The notes: generated by a model not told the origin, from the sequence alone. DNA of 64,000 nt from Streptomyces sp. NBRC 110035 (GCF_000829695.1 NZ_BBNN01000020.1:186001-250000), one strand, 5' to 3'. Positions 1-11,248 are shown, counted from the stretch's first letter. A program made the numbers and translations.

Positions 1-588
1 GGTGCCGCCGAGGGCGCCCCCATCGAGGACGAGCAGAGCGCCGGCGCCCAGGACAGCCGCCCTCCCGTCCCCGTCCCCGTCCCCGTCCCCGTCCGCCCCG
101 TTCCCGCCCCCGCCGACCCGCTGCCGCTGGGCCGGGACGCCGCGCGCTGGGCGCTGCTGCGGCCCGCGGCGCACGACCGGCCGCGGATCAGCGGCGAGCA
201 CCTGGAGCAGAGGGAGAGCAACCCCCTCTTCCGGGTGCGGTACGCCCACGCCCGCACCCGCGCCCTCGCGAGCAATGCCGCCGACCTCGGGTTCCGCCCC
301 GAGCCCGGCCCCGTCGGAGTGAGCGGAAACCGGCCACTGCTCACCGCCCTCGCCGACCACCCCCGCGTGCTCGCGGCCGCCGCGCGGCACCGCGCTCCCG
401 ACCGGCTCGCCCGGCATCTCGTCACCGTCGCCGATGCCACACAGCCCCTGCTGCCCGCCGTGCTGCCGCTCGGCGCGGAGAAACCCTCGGCCGTCCACCG
501 CGCCCGGCTCGCGCTCGCCGAAGCCGCCGGGACGGTGCTCGCCGACGGCCTGTCCCTGCTCGGCATCGACGCCCCCGACCATCTTTGA
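1..588 (+). CDS. nrtL: ArgS-related anticodon-binding protein NrtL (C-terminal part, cut by window start)
   Basis: The frame is open from the first base, so the N-terminus lies outside the window; 195 residues are visible. After a Pro-Val repeat (PVPVPVPVPV) the chain has the hallmarks of the DALR anticodon-binding domain of arginyl-tRNA synthetase (NPLFRVRYAHARTRAL, then an all-helical bundle ending in a leucine-rich helix). It lies 15 bp upstream of lysA, where streptomycetes carry the ArgS-like paralogue nrtL. The catalytic part is not visible, so a true argS cannot be excluded from sequence alone. The Pro-rich linker and the lysA context favour NrtL, whose function is not established. Confidence 0.75.
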   Translation, partial: GAAEGAPIEDEQSAGAQDSRPPVPVPVPVPVRPVPAPADPLPLGRDAARWALLRPAAHDRPRISGEHLEQRESNPLFRVRYAHARTRALASNAADLGFRPEPGPVGVSGNRPLLTALADHPRVLAAAARHRAPDRLARHLVTVADATQPLLPAVLPLGAEKPSAVHRARLALAEAAGTVLADGLSLLGIDAPDHL

Positions 589-603
589 GAGAGCACGCGA
601 AGA

Positions 604-2004
604 ATGAGCCGTTCCGCACATCCCGCCGGGCCCCGTCACGCCGACGTCCTGCCCGAGGGGCGCTCCGCAGCGAGCACAGCACCGCCCGCCGACCTCAACG
701 CCCTCGACCCCAAGGTGTGGGCGCAGACCGTCAGCCGTGACGCCGACGGTGCGCTCACCGTCGGCGGGGTCCCCGTCACGCGGCTCGCCGAGGAGTTCGG
801 CACCCCCGCCTACATCCTCGACGAGACCGACTTCCGGGCCCGCGCGCGGGCCTGGCGCACCGCCTTCGGGGACGACGCCGACGTGTTCTACGCAGGCAAG
901 GCGTTCCTCTCCCGGGCCGTCGTGCGGTGGCTCCACGAGGAAGGGCTGAACCTCGACGTCTGCTCCGGCGGGGAACTGGCCACCGCCCTGTCCGCCGGCA
1001 TGCCCGCCGACCGGATCGCCTTCCACGGCAACAACAAGTCCGTGGCCGAGATCACCCGGGCCGTCGAGGCCGGGGTCGGGCGGATCGTGCTCGACTCCTT
1101 CCAGGAGATCGTCCGGGTCGCGCACATCGCGCAGTCGCGCGGCAGGCGGCAGCGGGTACAGATCCGTGTCACCGTCGGCGTCGAGGCGCACACGCACGAG
1201 TTCATCGCCACCGCGCACGAGGATCAGAAGTTCGGGATCCCGCTCGCCGGCGGGCAGGCCGCCGAGGCCGTGCGGCGGGCGCTCCAGCTGGACGGGCTGG
1301 AGGTCATCGGCATCCATTCGCACATCGGGTCGCAGATCTTCGACATGTCCGGGTTCGAGGTCGCGGCCCACCGGGTCGTCGGGCTGCTCAGGGAGGTCAG
1401 GGACGAGCACGGGGTCGAGCTGCCCGAGATCGACCTCGGCGGCGGTCTCGGCATCGCCTACACCAGCGAGGACGACCCCCGCGAGCCGCACCAGATCGCC
1501 AAGGCGCTGACCGAGATCGTCACCCGGGAGTGCGAGTCCGCCCGTCTCGCCACCCCCCGCATCTCCGTCGAACCCGGGCGGGCCATCGCCGGACCGACGG
1601 CTTTCACCGTGTACGAGGTCGGCACCGTCAAGCCGCTCGACGGGCTGCGCACGTACGTCTCCGTCGACGGCGGGATGTCGGACAACATCCGCACCGCGCT
1701 GTACGACGCCGAGTACAGCGTCGCCCTCGTCTCCCGCAGTTCCGACGCCGACCCGATGCTCTGCCGGGTCGTCGGCAAGCACTGCGAGAGTGGTGACATC
1801 GTGGTGCGCGACGCCTTCCTGCCGGGGGACCTGGCGCCGGGCGACCTGATCGCCGTACCGGCCACCGGGGCGTACTGCCGGTCGATGGCGAGCAACTACA
1901 ACCACGTGCTCCGCCCGCCCGTCGTCGCCGTCGCGGACGGTGAGGCGCGGGTGATCGTCCGGCGCGAGACCGAGGAGGACCTCCTCCGCCTCGACGTCGG
2001 GTGA
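604..2004 (+). CDS. lysA: diaminopimelate decarboxylase
   Basis: 466 residues, normal for actinobacterial LysA. It decarboxylates meso-diaminopimelate to L-lysine, the last step of lysine synthesis, as a PLP-dependent alanine-racemase-fold enzyme. Visible family motifs are FYAGKAFLS (Schiff-base lysine), [15 protein letters not shown], the glycine-rich [14 protein letters not shown] and the active-site CESGD from the partner subunit. The ATG at 604 follows nrtL by 15 bp with a GAGAG-type ribosome site, so the two genes are probably co-transcribed. It heads the aspartate-family block that continues with hom, thrC and thrB. Confidence 0.97.
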   Translation: MSRSAHPAGPRHADVLPEGRSAASTAPPADLNALDPKVWAQTVSRDADGALTVGGVPVTRLAEEFGTPAYILDETDFRARARAWRTAFGDDADVFYAGKAFLSRAVVRWLHEEGLNLDVCSGGELATALSAGMPADRIAFHGNNKSVAEITRAVEAGVGRIVLDSFQEIVRVAHIAQSRGRRQRVQIRVTVGVEAHTHEFIATAHEDQKFGIPLAGGQAAEAVRRALQLDGLEVIGIHSHIGSQIFDMSGFEVAAHRVVGLLREVRDEHGVELPEIDLGGGLGIAYTSEDDPREPHQIAKALTEIVTRECESARLATPRISVEPGRAIAGPTAFTVYEVGTVKPLDGLRTYVSVDGGMSDNIRTALYDAEYSVALVSRSSDADPMLCRVVGKHCESGDIVVRDAFLPGDLAPGDLIAVPATGAYCRSMASNYNHVLRPPVVAVADGEARVIVRRETEEDLLRLDVG

Positions 2005-2099
2005 GGGGAAACGGCAGAGGCGGAGAGGGAAACCAAGAAGGAAGCAGAGAAGGAGTGGCGGAAGATCTTCGGTTCTTCCGGCTTTCCGATGGAATTGAT

Positions 2100-2148
2100 G
2101 TCTCACGATCCGGACAAAGGGAAGAATCCTCCGTCCGGTGAGTGAGAC
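2100..2148 (+). promoter_or_regulatory. imperfect 16-bp palindrome in the hom leader
   Basis: GTCTCAC (2100-2106) and CCGGAC (2110-2115) are mirrored by GTCCGG (2133-2138) and GTGAGAC (2142-2148), with a 3-bp internal mismatch and a 17-nt loop. It ends 37 bp before the hom start. It could be an operator or an RNA hairpin in the 5' leader; it lacks a T-tract, so a simple terminator for lysA is less likely. The 10-bp palindrome GAAGATCTTC at 2061-2070 lies just upstream. Confidence 0.4.
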
Positions 2149-2185
2149 TGGTGCAACCTAGACGGTAATCAGGAAACGAGGTCGG

Positions 2186-3478
2186 ATGATGCGTACGCGT
2201 CCGCTGAAGGTGGCGCTGCTGGGCTGTGGAGTGGTCGGCTCAGAGGTGGCGCGCATCATGACGACGCAGGCCGTCGACCTCGCCGCCCGCATCGGGGCCC
2301 CGGTGGAGCTCGCCGGGGTCGCCGTGCGGCGCCCGGACAGGGTGCGCGAGGGCATCGCCCCGGAGCTCGTCACCACCGACGCCACCGCCCTGGTCAAACG
2401 GGGCGACCTCGACGTCGTCGTCGAGGTCATCGGCGGGATCGAGCCGGCGCGGACGCTGATCACCACCGCGTTCGAGCACGGCGCGTCCGTCGTCTCCGCG
2501 AACAAGGCACTGCTCGCCCAGGACGGTGCCGCGCTGCACGCCGTCGCCGAGGAGCACGGCAAGGACCTCTACTACGAGGCCGCCGTCGCCGGTGCCATCC
2601 CGCTGATCCGGCCGCTGCGCGAGTCGCTCGCCGGCGACAAGGTCAACCGGGTGCTCGGCATCGTCAACGGGACGACGAACTTCATCCTCGACGCCATGGA
2701 CACCACCGGCGCCGGCTACCAGGAGGCGCTCGACGAGGCCACCGCGCTCGGGTACGCCGAGGCCGACCCGACCGCCGACGTCGAGGGTTTCGACGCCGCC
2801 GCCAAGGCCGCCATCCTCGCCGGGATCGCCTTCCACACGCGCGTGCGCCTCGACGACGTGCACCGTGAGGGCATGACCGAGGTCACCGCCGCCGACTTCG
2901 CCTCGGCGCGGGAGATGGGCTGCACCATCAAGCTGCTGGCCATCTGTGAGCGGGCCGCGGACGGTGGATCGGTCACCGCGCGGGTGCATCCGGCGATGAT
3001 CCCGCTCACCCACCCCCTGGCCTCCGTGCGCGGCGCGTACAACGCCGTGTTCGTGGAGTCGGACGCCTCCGGGCAGCTGATGTTCTACGGGCCCGGCGCC
3101 GGCGGGGCGCCCACCGCCTCCGCCGTCCTCGGCGACCTCGTCGCCGTCTGCCGCAACCGGCTCGGCGGGACCACCGGACCGGGCGAGTCCGCCTACGCGG
3201 CGCTGCCCGTCTCCCCGATGGGAGAGGTCGTCACGCGCTACCACATCAGCCTCGACGTGGCCGACAAACCGGGTGTTCTCGCTCAGGTCGCGACCGTGTT
3301 CGCCGAGCACGGTGTCTCGATCGACACGGTTCGCCAGCAGGGCAAGGACGGGGAGGCCTCCCTCGTCGTCGTCACCCACCGTGCGTCCGACGCGGCCCTC
3401 GGCGGCACCGTCGACGTATTGCGCAAGCTCGACACCGTGCGTGGTGTCGCCAGCATCATGCGGGTTGAAGGAGAGTAA
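2186..3478 (+). CDS. hom: homoserine dehydrogenase
   Basis: 430 residues. It reduces aspartate-semialdehyde to homoserine with NAD(P)H, the branch point to threonine and methionine. There is an N-terminal Rossmann fold (VALLGCGVVGSEVA, residues 8-21), the catalytic/dimerisation core with GIVNGTTNFIL and EADPTADVEGFDAAAK, and a C-terminal ACT domain (YHISLDVADKPGVLAQVA onward) that in this family mediates threonine feedback inhibition. The ATG at 2186 has AGGAAACGAGG upstream; a second in-frame ATG follows directly. thrC starts 6 bp after the stop, so the two form an operon. Confidence 0.97.
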   Translation: MMRTRPLKVALLGCGVVGSEVARIMTTQAVDLAARIGAPVELAGVAVRRPDRVREGIAPELVTTDATALVKRGDLDVVVEVIGGIEPARTLITTAFEHGASVVSANKALLAQDGAALHAVAEEHGKDLYYEAAVAGAIPLIRPLRESLAGDKVNRVLGIVNGTTNFILDAMDTTGAGYQEALDEATALGYAEADPTADVEGFDAAAKAAILAGIAFHTRVRLDDVHREGMTEVTAADFASAREMGCTIKLLAICERAADGGSVTARVHPAMIPLTHPLASVRGAYNAVFVESDASGQLMFYGPGAGGAPTASAVLGDLVAVCRNRLGGTTGPGESAYAALPVSPMGEVVTRYHISLDVADKPGVLAQVATVFAEHGVSIDTVRQQGKDGEASLVVVTHRASDAALGGTVDVLRKLDTVRGVASIMRVEGE

Positions 3479-3484
3479 GCAGCA

Positions 3485-4543
3485 ATGACCCACCAGTGGC
3501 GCGGAATCATCGAGGAGTACCGGGACCGGCTGCCGGTCGCCGACACCACGCCGGTCGTGACGCTCCGTGAGGGCGGCACGCCGCTCGTACCCGCGCAGGT
3601 GCTCTCCGGGCGCACGGGTTGCGAGGTCCACCTCAAGGTCGAGGGCGCGAACCCGACCGGGTCCTTCAAGGACCGGGGCATGACCATGGCCATCTCCAAG
3701 GCCAAGGAGGAGGGCGCGCAGGCCGTCATCTGTGCCTCCACCGGCAACACCTCCGCCTCCGCCGCCGCCTACGCGGTGCGCGCCGGCATGGTCTGTGCCG
3801 TGCTCGTGCCCCAGGGCAAGATCGCGCTCGGCAAGATGGGCCAGGCCCTGGTGCACGGCGCGAAGATCCTCCAGGTCGACGGCAACTTCGACGACTGCCT
3901 CACCCTCGCCCGCGCGCTCAGCGACAACTACCCTGTGGCGCTGGTCAATTCGGTCAACCCGGTGCGTATCGAGGGCCAGAAGACGGCCGCCTTCGAGATC
4001 GTGGACATGCTGGGCGACGCCCCCGACGTCCACGTCCTGCCGGTGGGCAACGCGGGCAACATCACCGCCTACTGGAAGGGCTACCGCGAGTACGCCGACG
4101 ACGGCGTCTCCACCCTCAAGCCCCGGATGTGGGGATTCCAGGCCTCCGGCAGCGCTCCGATCGTGCGCGGCGAGGTCGTCAAGGACCCGGCGACGATCGC
4201 CACCGCCATCCGGATCGGCAACCCCGCCTCGTGGCAGTACGCGCTGGCCGCGCGGGACGAGTCCGGCGGTTTCATCGACGAGGTGACGGACCGTGAGATC
4301 CTGCGCGCCTACCGGCTGTTGGCCTCGCAGGAAGGCGTCTTCGTCGAGCCCGCGTCCGCCGCGTCGGTCGCCGGCCTGCTGAAGGCCGCCGAGCAGGGCA
4401 AGGTCGACCCGGGCCAGCGCATCGTGTGCACCGTCACGGGCAACGGCCTGAAGGACCCGGACTGGGCCGTCGCCGGGGCGCCGCAGCCGGTCACCGTCCC
4501 CGTGGACGCCGCGACGGCGGCCGAGCGGCTCGGACTGGCCTGA
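3485..4543 (+). CDS. thrC: threonine synthase
   Basis: 352 residues, the short fold-type II PLP class. It converts O-phosphohomoserine to threonine. The PLP lysine is in [12 protein letters not shown], the phosphate-cradle glycines in [15 protein letters not shown], and the substrate-binding STGNTSAS motif is present. The gene starts 6 bp after hom and is followed by a strong hairpin, so hom-thrC looks like one transcription unit separate from thrB. Confidence 0.97.
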   Translation: MTHQWRGIIEEYRDRLPVADTTPVVTLREGGTPLVPAQVLSGRTGCEVHLKVEGANPTGSFKDRGMTMAISKAKEEGAQAVICASTGNTSASAAAYAVRAGMVCAVLVPQGKIALGKMGQALVHGAKILQVDGNFDDCLTLARALSDNYPVALVNSVNPVRIEGQKTAAFEIVDMLGDAPDVHVLPVGNAGNITAYWKGYREYADDGVSTLKPRMWGFQASGSAPIVRGEVVKDPATIATAIRIGNPASWQYALAARDESGGFIDEVTDREILRAYRLLASQEGVFVEPASAASVAGLLKAAEQGKVDPGQRIVCTVTGNGLKDPDWAVAGAPQPVTVPVDAATAAERLGLA

Positions 4544-4968
4544 CCGCCGCCACCGGAAGGCCCGGGGCGCCGCGCCACGGGCCTTCCGGCCGCCCGCCCC
4601 GGGCCCTCCCCGCCCGGTGGCGGCAGCACGCGCCGGCAGGACGGGCGTAAGAAGGCGCCTGTCCGGGGAAGTTCCCCATGAGGGAGGCACAGAGGGCTTG
4701 CGACACGCATCGGGCGCCTCCCGTGCGCCCTGTGTCGACACAGAACCTTCCTTCGATAGGCTGTACTCAACCCACCCGCCGCACATGCCGCGGTCCCGCG
4801 TCGTCTCCGTGGTCCGGACCATGGCCCGGAGGGGTTCGGGAAGCGGCCGGCCACCCTGGTCGGCGGCGGTCCCAGGGATTCTGTACGTCATCGAATGTCA
4901 TTCGACAGTTCGACAGGCCGGCAGTCTTCGACTGTCACCGTCACCAGCTCAAGGAGAGTCATCGAGCG
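4544..4968 (+). other. thrC-thrB intergenic region
   Basis: 425 bp without a gene. It holds the thrC terminator, the 14-bp perfect palindrome CTGTGTCGACACAG (4730-4743), a TAGGCT -10-like box at 4757-4762 positioned so that the palindrome covers the -35 region, and a short inverted repeat TCGAAT-gtc-ATTCGA (4891-4905). This suggests that thrB has its own promoter and perhaps a repressor site, unlike the hom-thrC pair. The promoter call is by eye only. Confidence 0.4.
4553..4589 (+). terminator. hairpin terminator after thrC
   Basis: Perfect 12-bp arms CCGGAAGGCCCG (4553-4564) and CGGGCCTTCCGG (4578-4589) around a 13-nt loop, 9 bp after the thrC stop. There is no T-tract, which is usual for GC-rich actinomycete terminators. 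Confidence 0.75.
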
Positions 4969-5886
4969 ATGGCCGGTCCCGCGTTCCGCGCAGCCGCCGT
5001 CCGGGTGCGCGTCCCCGCCACCAGCGCCAATCTCGGTCCGGGCTTCGACGCCTTCGGTCTCGCGCTGGGCCTCTACGACGACGTGGTCGTCCGGGTGGCC
5101 GACGCCGGGCTGCACATCGACATCGCCGGTGAGGGCGGTGAAACCCTCCCCCGAGACGAGAACCACCTGCTCGTACGCTCCCTGCGTACCGCCTTCGACC
5201 TGCTCGGCGGACAGCCGCGCGGCCTGGAGGTCGTCTGCGCCAACCGCATTCCGCACGGCCGGGGCCTCGGCTCCTCCTCCGCCGCCATCTGCGCCGGAAT
5301 CGTCGCCGCCCGCGCCGTGACCATAGGTGCCGAGGCCAGGCTCGACGACACCGCGCTGCTCGAACTCGCCACCGAGATCGAGGGCCACCCCGACAACGTC
5401 GCGGCCTGTCTGCTGGGCGGCTTCACCCTCTCCTGGATGGAGAGCGGCGCGGCCCGCGCCATCAGGATGGAGCCCGCCGAGTCCGTCGTGCCGGTGGTGT
5501 TCGTACCCGGCAAACCCGTCCTCACCGAGACCGCGCGCGGTCTGCTGCCGCGCACCGTGCCGCATGTCGACGCCGCCGCCAACGCGGGCCGTGCCGCTCT
5601 GCTCGTCGAGGCTCTGACCAGGCGTCCCGAACTGCTGCTGCCCGCCACCGAGGACCGTCTGCACCAGGAGTACCGCGCCCCCGCCATGCCCGAGAGTGCG
5701 GCGCTGGTCGAGCGGCTGCGCGCGGACGGCATCCCCGCGGTGATCTCCGGCGCGGGCCCCACCGTCATGGCGCTGGCCGACGCGGAAACCGCCGACAAGG
5801 TCGAAGCGCTGGCGGGCAACGACTGGGCCGCCAACCGGCTCGGCCTCGATCCGCAGGGAGCGAGCGTGCTTCCGCTCGCCACCTGA
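4969..5886 (+). CDS. thrB: homoserine kinase
   Basis: 305 residues from the ATG at 4969, which has AAGGAG 13 bp upstream; an in-frame extension to 4678 has no family sequence and was rejected. It phosphorylates homoserine with ATP. It is a GHMP kinase: N-terminal VRVPATSANLGPGFDAFGLA, the ATP-binding HGRGLGSSSAAI loop (PxxxGLGSSSA type), and the C-terminal GAGPTVMAL motif. It completes the threonine pathway together with hom and thrC. Confidence 0.97.
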   Translation: MAGPAFRAAAVRVRVPATSANLGPGFDAFGLALGLYDDVVVRVADAGLHIDIAGEGGETLPRDENHLLVRSLRTAFDLLGGQPRGLEVVCANRIPHGRGLGSSSAAICAGIVAARAVTIGAEARLDDTALLELATEIEGHPDNVAACLLGGFTLSWMESGAARAIRMEPAESVVPVVFVPGKPVLTETARGLLPRTVPHVDAAANAGRAALLVEALTRRPELLLPATEDRLHQEYRAPAMPESAALVERLRADGIPAVISGAGPTVMALADAETADKVEALAGNDWAANRLGLDPQGASVLPLAT

Positions 5887-6289
5887 CACACGGTTGCCGG
5901 ACAAGGAGAGGGGGAATGTTTGTTGGATCCGGTAGTGTTAATCTCAAGTCTGCACCCGCACCCCACCATGGCGAGGTGCCTCGTGTCCCCGCTCGGGACA
6001 GACATTCTTCCGGGAGCCCCCCAAGCCCAACTGTGTTCTCTGCTTCGTACGCGGGCAGTACGTCGTACGAGGACACCGAACGGCCCGCCGGGCACGCTCC
6101 GGAACCGGTGCGACCGCGCCACGTGACACTGGATGCCACGGCTCGGGGAAGCGCCATCACCAGATATCCCTTCCGCCGTCGAGGCGGACCACCGCCCCGG
6201 CACGGTTCGCACAGCAAGGACCGAAGCCGGACAGCACAACCGGTCGCCGAGCCAGACAGGCCGACGTCCGCTCCAGGGAAGGACCCTTC
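5887..6289 (+). other. long 5' leader of rho
   Basis: 403 bp with no credible gene. AT-richer bases around 5918-5945, including TAGTGT at 5933-5938, could be a -10 box; no convincing -35 was found. A CACCATGGCGAGGTGCC segment at 5965-5981 differs by one base from part of the nested palindrome near 30300. A long leader is compatible with Rho autoregulation by premature termination, known for rho in other bacteria; here it is inference. Confidence 0.35.
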
Positions 6290-8368
6290 GTGAGCGACAC
6301 CACCGATCTGATGGGCGCACGTGTCGAGGAGACCGCTGCCGCGCCCGCCACGGACGCCTCCGCGCCTGCCGGCGGTGCCGGCTCCCGGCGGCGCCGCGGT
6401 ACCGGCCTCGAGGGCATGGTGCTGGCCGAGCTTCAGCAGGTCGCCTCCGGCCTCGGCATCAGGGGCACCGCGCGCATGCGCAAGAGCCAGCTGATCGAGG
6501 TCATCAAGGAAGCGCAGGCGTCGGGCGGCTCCGCCGCGCCGAAGAGCGAGGCCCCGGCCGAGACGGCGCAGACCAAGCCCAAGCGCCGCGCCACCTCCAG
6601 GACCCGTACGGGCGACACCGCCCAGAAGAAGTCCGCTGCCGAGGCCCCCGCCGAACAGGCCGCCGCCCAGCAGCAGATCGACATTCCCGGCCAGCCCTCC
6701 CCGAAGGCCTCCGCCCCGGCCGAGCAGGCCCCCGCCGCCGAGGCCCCCGTCGAGCGCCGCCGCCGGGCCACCGCGGAAGCGGGCGCTCCGTCCGCCGCGG
6801 CCGAGAAGGCTCCCGCCGAGGCGAAGAGCGACGCGAAGGCCGAGGGTCAGGCGCAGTCGCAGCAGTCCTCGTCGCAGGGCGACGGCAAGTCCGACGGCGA
6901 CGGCGACGGCCGCCGCCGTGACCGCCGCGAGCGCGGTCGTGACCGCGGCGACCGCGGCGACCGTGCTGAGCGCGGCGACCGGGGGGACCGCGGCGACCGT
7001 GCTGAGCGCGGCGACCGCGGCGACCGCCGGGGCAAGGGCGACGACCAGCAGCAGAACCAGGGCGGCGGCCAGGGCCGTCAGCAGAACCAGCAGCAGGGCG
7101 GCGGCCGCCAGGACGACGGTTACGACGACGACGGAGGCGGCCGTCGAGGCCGTCGCGGCCGCTACCGCGACCGCCGTGGCCGCCGTGGCCGCGACGAGAT
7201 GACCTCCGAGCCGCAGATCACCGAGGACGACGTCCTGATCCCGGTCGCGGGCATCCTCGACATCCTCGACAACTACGCGTTCATCCGGACCTCCGGCTAC
7301 CTGCCCGGCCCGAACGACGTGTACGTCTCCCTCGCCCAGGTCCGCAAGAACGGCCTGCGCAAGGGCGACCACCTCACCGGCGCGGTGCGTCAGCCGAAGG
7401 AGGGCGAGCGGCGCGAGAAGTTCAACGCGCTGGTCCGTCTCGACTCCGTCAACGGCATGGCGCCCGAACACGGCCGCGGCCGCCCGGAGTTCAACAAGCT
7501 CACCCCGCTGTACCCGCAGGACCGCCTCCGCCTGGAGACCGACCCCGGCGTCCTCACCACGCGGATCATCGACCTCGTGTCGCCGATCGGCAAGGGCCAG
7601 CGCGGTCTGATCGTGGCCCCGCCGAAGACCGGCAAGACCATGATCATGCAGGCGGTCGCCAACGCGATCACGCACAACAACCCCGAGTGCCACCTGATGG
7701 TCGTCCTCGTCGACGAGCGTCCGGAAGAGGTCACCGACATGCAGCGGTCGGTGAAGGGCGAGGTCATCTCCTCGACCTTCGACCGTCCGGCCGAGGACCA
7801 CACCACGGTCGCCGAGCTCGCCATCGAGCGCGCCAAGCGTCTGGTGGAGCTGGGCCACGACGTCGTCGTGCTGCTCGACTCGATCACGCGTCTGGGCCGG
7901 GCGTACAACCTCGCCGCCCCGGCCTCCGGCCGCATCCTGTCCGGTGGCGTCGACTCGACGGCGCTGTACCCGCCGAAGCGCTTCTTCGGAGCGGCCCGCA
8001 ACATCGAGGACGGCGGCTCGCTGACCATCCTCGCCACCGCCCTGGTGGACACCGGGTCCCGCATGGACGAGGTGATCTTCGAGGAGTTCAAGGGCACCGG
8101 CAACATGGAGCTCAAGCTCGACCGGAAGCTCGCCGACAAGCGCATCTTCCCCGCGGTGGACGTCGACGCGTCCGGCACCCGCAAGGAGGAGATCCTGCTC
8201 GGCAGCGACGAGCTGGCCGTCACCTGGAAGCTCCGCCGGGTGCTGCACGCACTCGACTCGCAGCAGGCGATCGAGCTGCTCCTCGACAAGATGAAGCAGA
8301 CGAAGTCGAACGGCGAGTTCCTGCTGCAGATCCAGAAGACGACGCCGACGCCCGGCAACGGCGACTGA
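6290..8368 (+). CDS. rho: transcription termination factor Rho
   Basis: 692 residues from the GTG at 6290 (AGGGAAGGA upstream). Rho is the hexameric RNA-dependent ATPase that ends untranslated transcripts. In order: N-terminal Rho-N/SAP-like helices (about 35-75), a long low-complexity insertion rich in Ala/Glu/Lys then Arg/Asp/Gly/Gln (about 80-300) typical of actinobacteria, the cold-shock-like RNA-binding domain (about 310-390), and the ATPase core with Walker A APPKTGKT (443-450), Walker [17 protein letters not shown] and the Q/R loops. The insertion contains a tandem RGDRGDRAE repeat. It is followed by a terminator hairpin. Confidence 0.98.
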   Translation: MSDTTDLMGARVEETAAAPATDASAPAGGAGSRRRRGTGLEGMVLAELQQVASGLGIRGTARMRKSQLIEVIKEAQASGGSAAPKSEAPAETAQTKPKRRATSRTRTGDTAQKKSAAEAPAEQAAAQQQIDIPGQPSPKASAPAEQAPAAEAPVERRRRATAEAGAPSAAAEKAPAEAKSDAKAEGQAQSQQSSSQGDGKSDGDGDGRRRDRRERGRDRGDRGDRAERGDRGDRGDRAERGDRGDRRGKGDDQQQNQGGGQGRQQNQQQGGGRQDDGYDDDGGGRRGRRGRYRDRRGRRGRDEMTSEPQITEDDVLIPVAGILDILDNYAFIRTSGYLPGPNDVYVSLAQVRKNGLRKGDHLTGAVRQPKEGERREKFNALVRLDSVNGMAPEHGRGRPEFNKLTPLYPQDRLRLETDPGVLTTRIIDLVSPIGKGQRGLIVAPPKTGKTMIMQAVANAITHNNPECHLMVVLVDERPEEVTDMQRSVKGEVISSTFDRPAEDHTTVAELAIERAKRLVELGHDVVVLLDSITRLGRAYNLAAPASGRILSGGVDSTALYPPKRFFGAARNIEDGGSLTILATALVDTGSRMDEVIFEEFKGTGNMELKLDRKLADKRIFPAVDVDASGTRKEEILLGSDELAVTWKLRRVLHALDSQQAIELLLDKMKQTKSNGEFLLQIQKTTPTPGNGD
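6950..7017 (+). repeat. 32-bp direct repeat (36-bp period) inside rho
   Basis: A 32-bp unit at 6950-6981 recurs identically at 6986-7017 and encodes [16 protein letters not shown] repeats in the Arg/Asp-rich insertion of Rho. Copy number could vary between strains by slippage; that is inference. Confidence 0.8.
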
Positions 8369-8396
8369 CGTCCGCCGTTCGTCACACCCGTCTCCT

Positions 8397-8438
8397 CACG
8401 AGGGCCGCTTCCCGGACATCCGGGGCGCGGCCCTCGTG
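8397..8438 (+). terminator. hairpin terminator after rho
   Basis: Perfect arms CACGAGGGCCGC (8397-8408) and GCGGCCCTCGTG (8427-8438) with an 18-nt loop, 28 bp after the rho stop. Confidence 0.75.
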
Positions 8439-8520
8439 GTTCCGGACGACGGCGCGGACGTGGTGGTGCGGCCGGTTCCGGTGTGGTCGAAGGGGGTACC
8501 CGGGCGGACGGGAGCCGCCT

Positions 8521-9615
8521 ATGTCTGCCGAGAGCACGCACCGGACCGACGGCCTGCGGGCCGGGGGCCGCAGCCGCAGGTGGCGGGGCATGAAGGTCGT
8601 GGCGTGGACCGCGGCCCTCGTCGTCGTCCTCGGCGGCGCCGGCCTCGGATACGTGTACGCCACCCTCGACGGCAACCTCAGGAGCGTCGACATCGACCGG
8701 ATACTCGGAGCCGACCGGCCCGAGAAGGCCGACGACGGCTCCGAGAACATCCTCGTCCTCGGCTCCGACACCCGCTCCGGCGGCAACGGGAAGCTCGGCG
8801 GCGGCACCGACGACGGCACGGCCCGCTCCGACACCGCGATGATCGTGCACGTCCACGAGGGACGGGACGAGGCCTCCGTGGTGTCCGTCCCGCGGGACAC
8901 CCTCGTCGACCGTCCCGAGTGCACCGGCACCGAAGGCGGCAGGCACCCCGCCGCGGACGGCGTGATGTTCAACTCCGCGTACGCCACGGGCGGGGCCGCC
9001 TGCGCCGTCAAGACCGTCGAGTCGATGACCGGCCTGCGCATGGACCACTACCTGGAGGTCGACTTCAGCGGCTTCCGGGAACTGGTCGACGAGCTGGGCG
9101 GCGTCGAGATCACCACCACCGAGGACATCGACGACCCCGACAGCCACCTGCACCTCGCCGCCGGCACCCACCGGCTCGACGGCGCACAGGCCCTCGGCCT
9201 GGTCCGCACCCGGCACGGCGTGGGCGACGGCTCCGACCTCGGCCGCATCCAGCTCCAGCAGGCCTTCGTCAGGGCCCTGGCCCAGCAGGTGGACGACGTC
9301 GGCCTCCTTGCCGACCCCGGGAAGCTTTACGGCATCGCCGACACCGCCACCCGGGCCCTCACCACCGACACCGGCCTGGGCTCGGTGAACTCCCTGATGT
9401 CCTTCGCCGGCGGCCTGCGCGACATCGACCCGGCCGGCCTGCACATGGTGACCATGCCGGTGCGCTACGACCCCGCCGACCCCAACCGCCTCGTGCCCGA
9501 GCCGCGGAAGGCGCGGCTGGTCTGGGACGCCCTGAGGAACGACGAGCCGATCCCGGGGGCGGCCACGGACGACACGGCCACCGGCGGGGCCGGGGACGTC
9601 GCAGGTGCCCCGTGA
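8521..9615 (+). CDS. LCP (LytR-CpsA-Psr) family cell-wall glycopolymer ligase
   Basis: 364 residues from the ATG at 8521. Family role: transfer of lipid-linked glycopolymers such as teichoic acids onto peptidoglycan outside the membrane. An Arg-rich cytoplasmic start ([11 protein letters not shown]) precedes one membrane helix (about 24-46). The LCP domain follows with [60 protein letters not shown] and [19 protein letters not shown], the conserved Arg/Asp positions of the family. It is monocistronic between the rho terminator and rpmE. Confidence 0.93.
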   Translation: MSAESTHRTDGLRAGGRSRRWRGMKVVAWTAALVVVLGGAGLGYVYATLDGNLRSVDIDRILGADRPEKADDGSENILVLGSDTRSGGNGKLGGGTDDGTARSDTAMIVHVHEGRDEASVVSVPRDTLVDRPECTGTEGGRHPAADGVMFNSAYATGGAACAVKTVESMTGLRMDHYLEVDFSGFRELVDELGGVEITTTEDIDDPDSHLHLAAGTHRLDGAQALGLVRTRHGVGDGSDLGRIQLQQAFVRALAQQVDDVGLLADPGKLYGIADTATRALTTDTGLGSVNSLMSFAGGLRDIDPAGLHMVTMPVRYDPADPNRLVPEPRKARLVWDALRNDEPIPGAATDDTATGGAGDVAGAP

Positions 9616-9784
9616 GCAGCGCCGGAGGCCCCGCGGAGCCGGCGCCGCCGCGCCGGGAACAAAAGGAGGCGGCCCCCGGTTTGGGGGGATGGCACCAGTC
9701 CTGGCAGACTGGTACGTCGGCTCCGGTTCACGCTCCCGCATCCCGCGGCGGCGACCCGGCGCCCTCCCGAACCTAGGAGTCACC

Positions 9785-10006
9785 TTGAAGCGCGACATCC
9801 ACCCCGCGTACGTCGAGACGCAGGTCAGCTGCACCTGCGGCGCGTCGTTCACCACCCGCAGCACCATCGAGTCCGGCACCGTCCGGGCCGAGGTCTGCTC
9901 CGAGTGCCACCCGTTCTACACGGGTAAGCAGAAGATCCTCGACACCGGTGGCCGTGTGGCCCGCTTCGAGGCCCGCTTCGGCAAGGCCGCCGGCTCCAAG
10001 AAGTAG
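9785..10006 (+). CDS. rpmE: 50S ribosomal protein L31 (zinc-binding C+ form)
   Basis: 73 residues from a TTG start at 9785 ([16 protein letters not shown]), the usual actinobacterial L31 N-terminus; an extension to 9605 has no family sequence. Cys16, Cys18, Cys38 and Cys41 form the zinc site, so this is the C+ form, as opposed to the Cys-less zinc-sparing paralogue found elsewhere in these genomes. It is a component of the large-subunit central protuberance and the intersubunit bridge. A U-tract terminator follows. Confidence 0.97.
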   Translation: MKRDIHPAYVETQVSCTCGASFTTRSTIESGTVRAEVCSECHPFYTGKQKILDTGGRVARFEARFGKAAGSKK

Positions 10007-10018
10007 CGAGCCCCATTT

Positions 10019-10070
10019 CGCCGGTCCACGGCCGCGCCCCCGCCCGGGGCAGGCCGGGACCGGCGTTTTT
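10019..10070 (+). terminator. intrinsic terminator with T-tract after rpmE
   Basis: Arms CGCCGGTCC (10019-10027) and GGACCGGCG (10057-10065) followed directly by TTTTT (10066-10070), an unusually canonical terminator for this GC-rich genome. Confidence 0.8.
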
Positions 10071-10108
10071 GGTCCGCCCCTTCACCCACGTACCAGCAGG
10101 AGCCCAAG

Positions 10109-11185
<1,077 letters not shown>

Positions 11186-11218
11186 GGCCGGCCCACCGGG
11201 CCTGAGCACCGGGCCCGC

Positions 11219-11248
11219 TGTCCGGGCCCCGCGCGAGGGGCCCGGACA
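11219..11248 (+). terminator. hairpin between prfA and prmC
   Basis: Perfect 12-bp arms TGTCCGGGCCCC (11219-11230) and GGGGCCCGGACA (11237-11248), 6-nt loop. It may end part of the prfA transcripts; prmC starts 39 bp later. Confidence 0.65.

Noticed and set aside
2240..4891. 883-codon minus-strand frame opposite hom and thrC
   Set aside because: Antisense shadow of two firmly identified genes, low-complexity Gly/Arg/Asp protein.
4678..4968. N-terminal extension of ThrB
   Set aside because: Contains the putative promoter and palindrome; the ribosome site and the GHMP N-terminus fit the ATG at 4969.
6950..7017. Possible CRISPR-like repeats in rho
   Set aside because: Only two copies, no spacers, and they are in frame within a known coding sequence.
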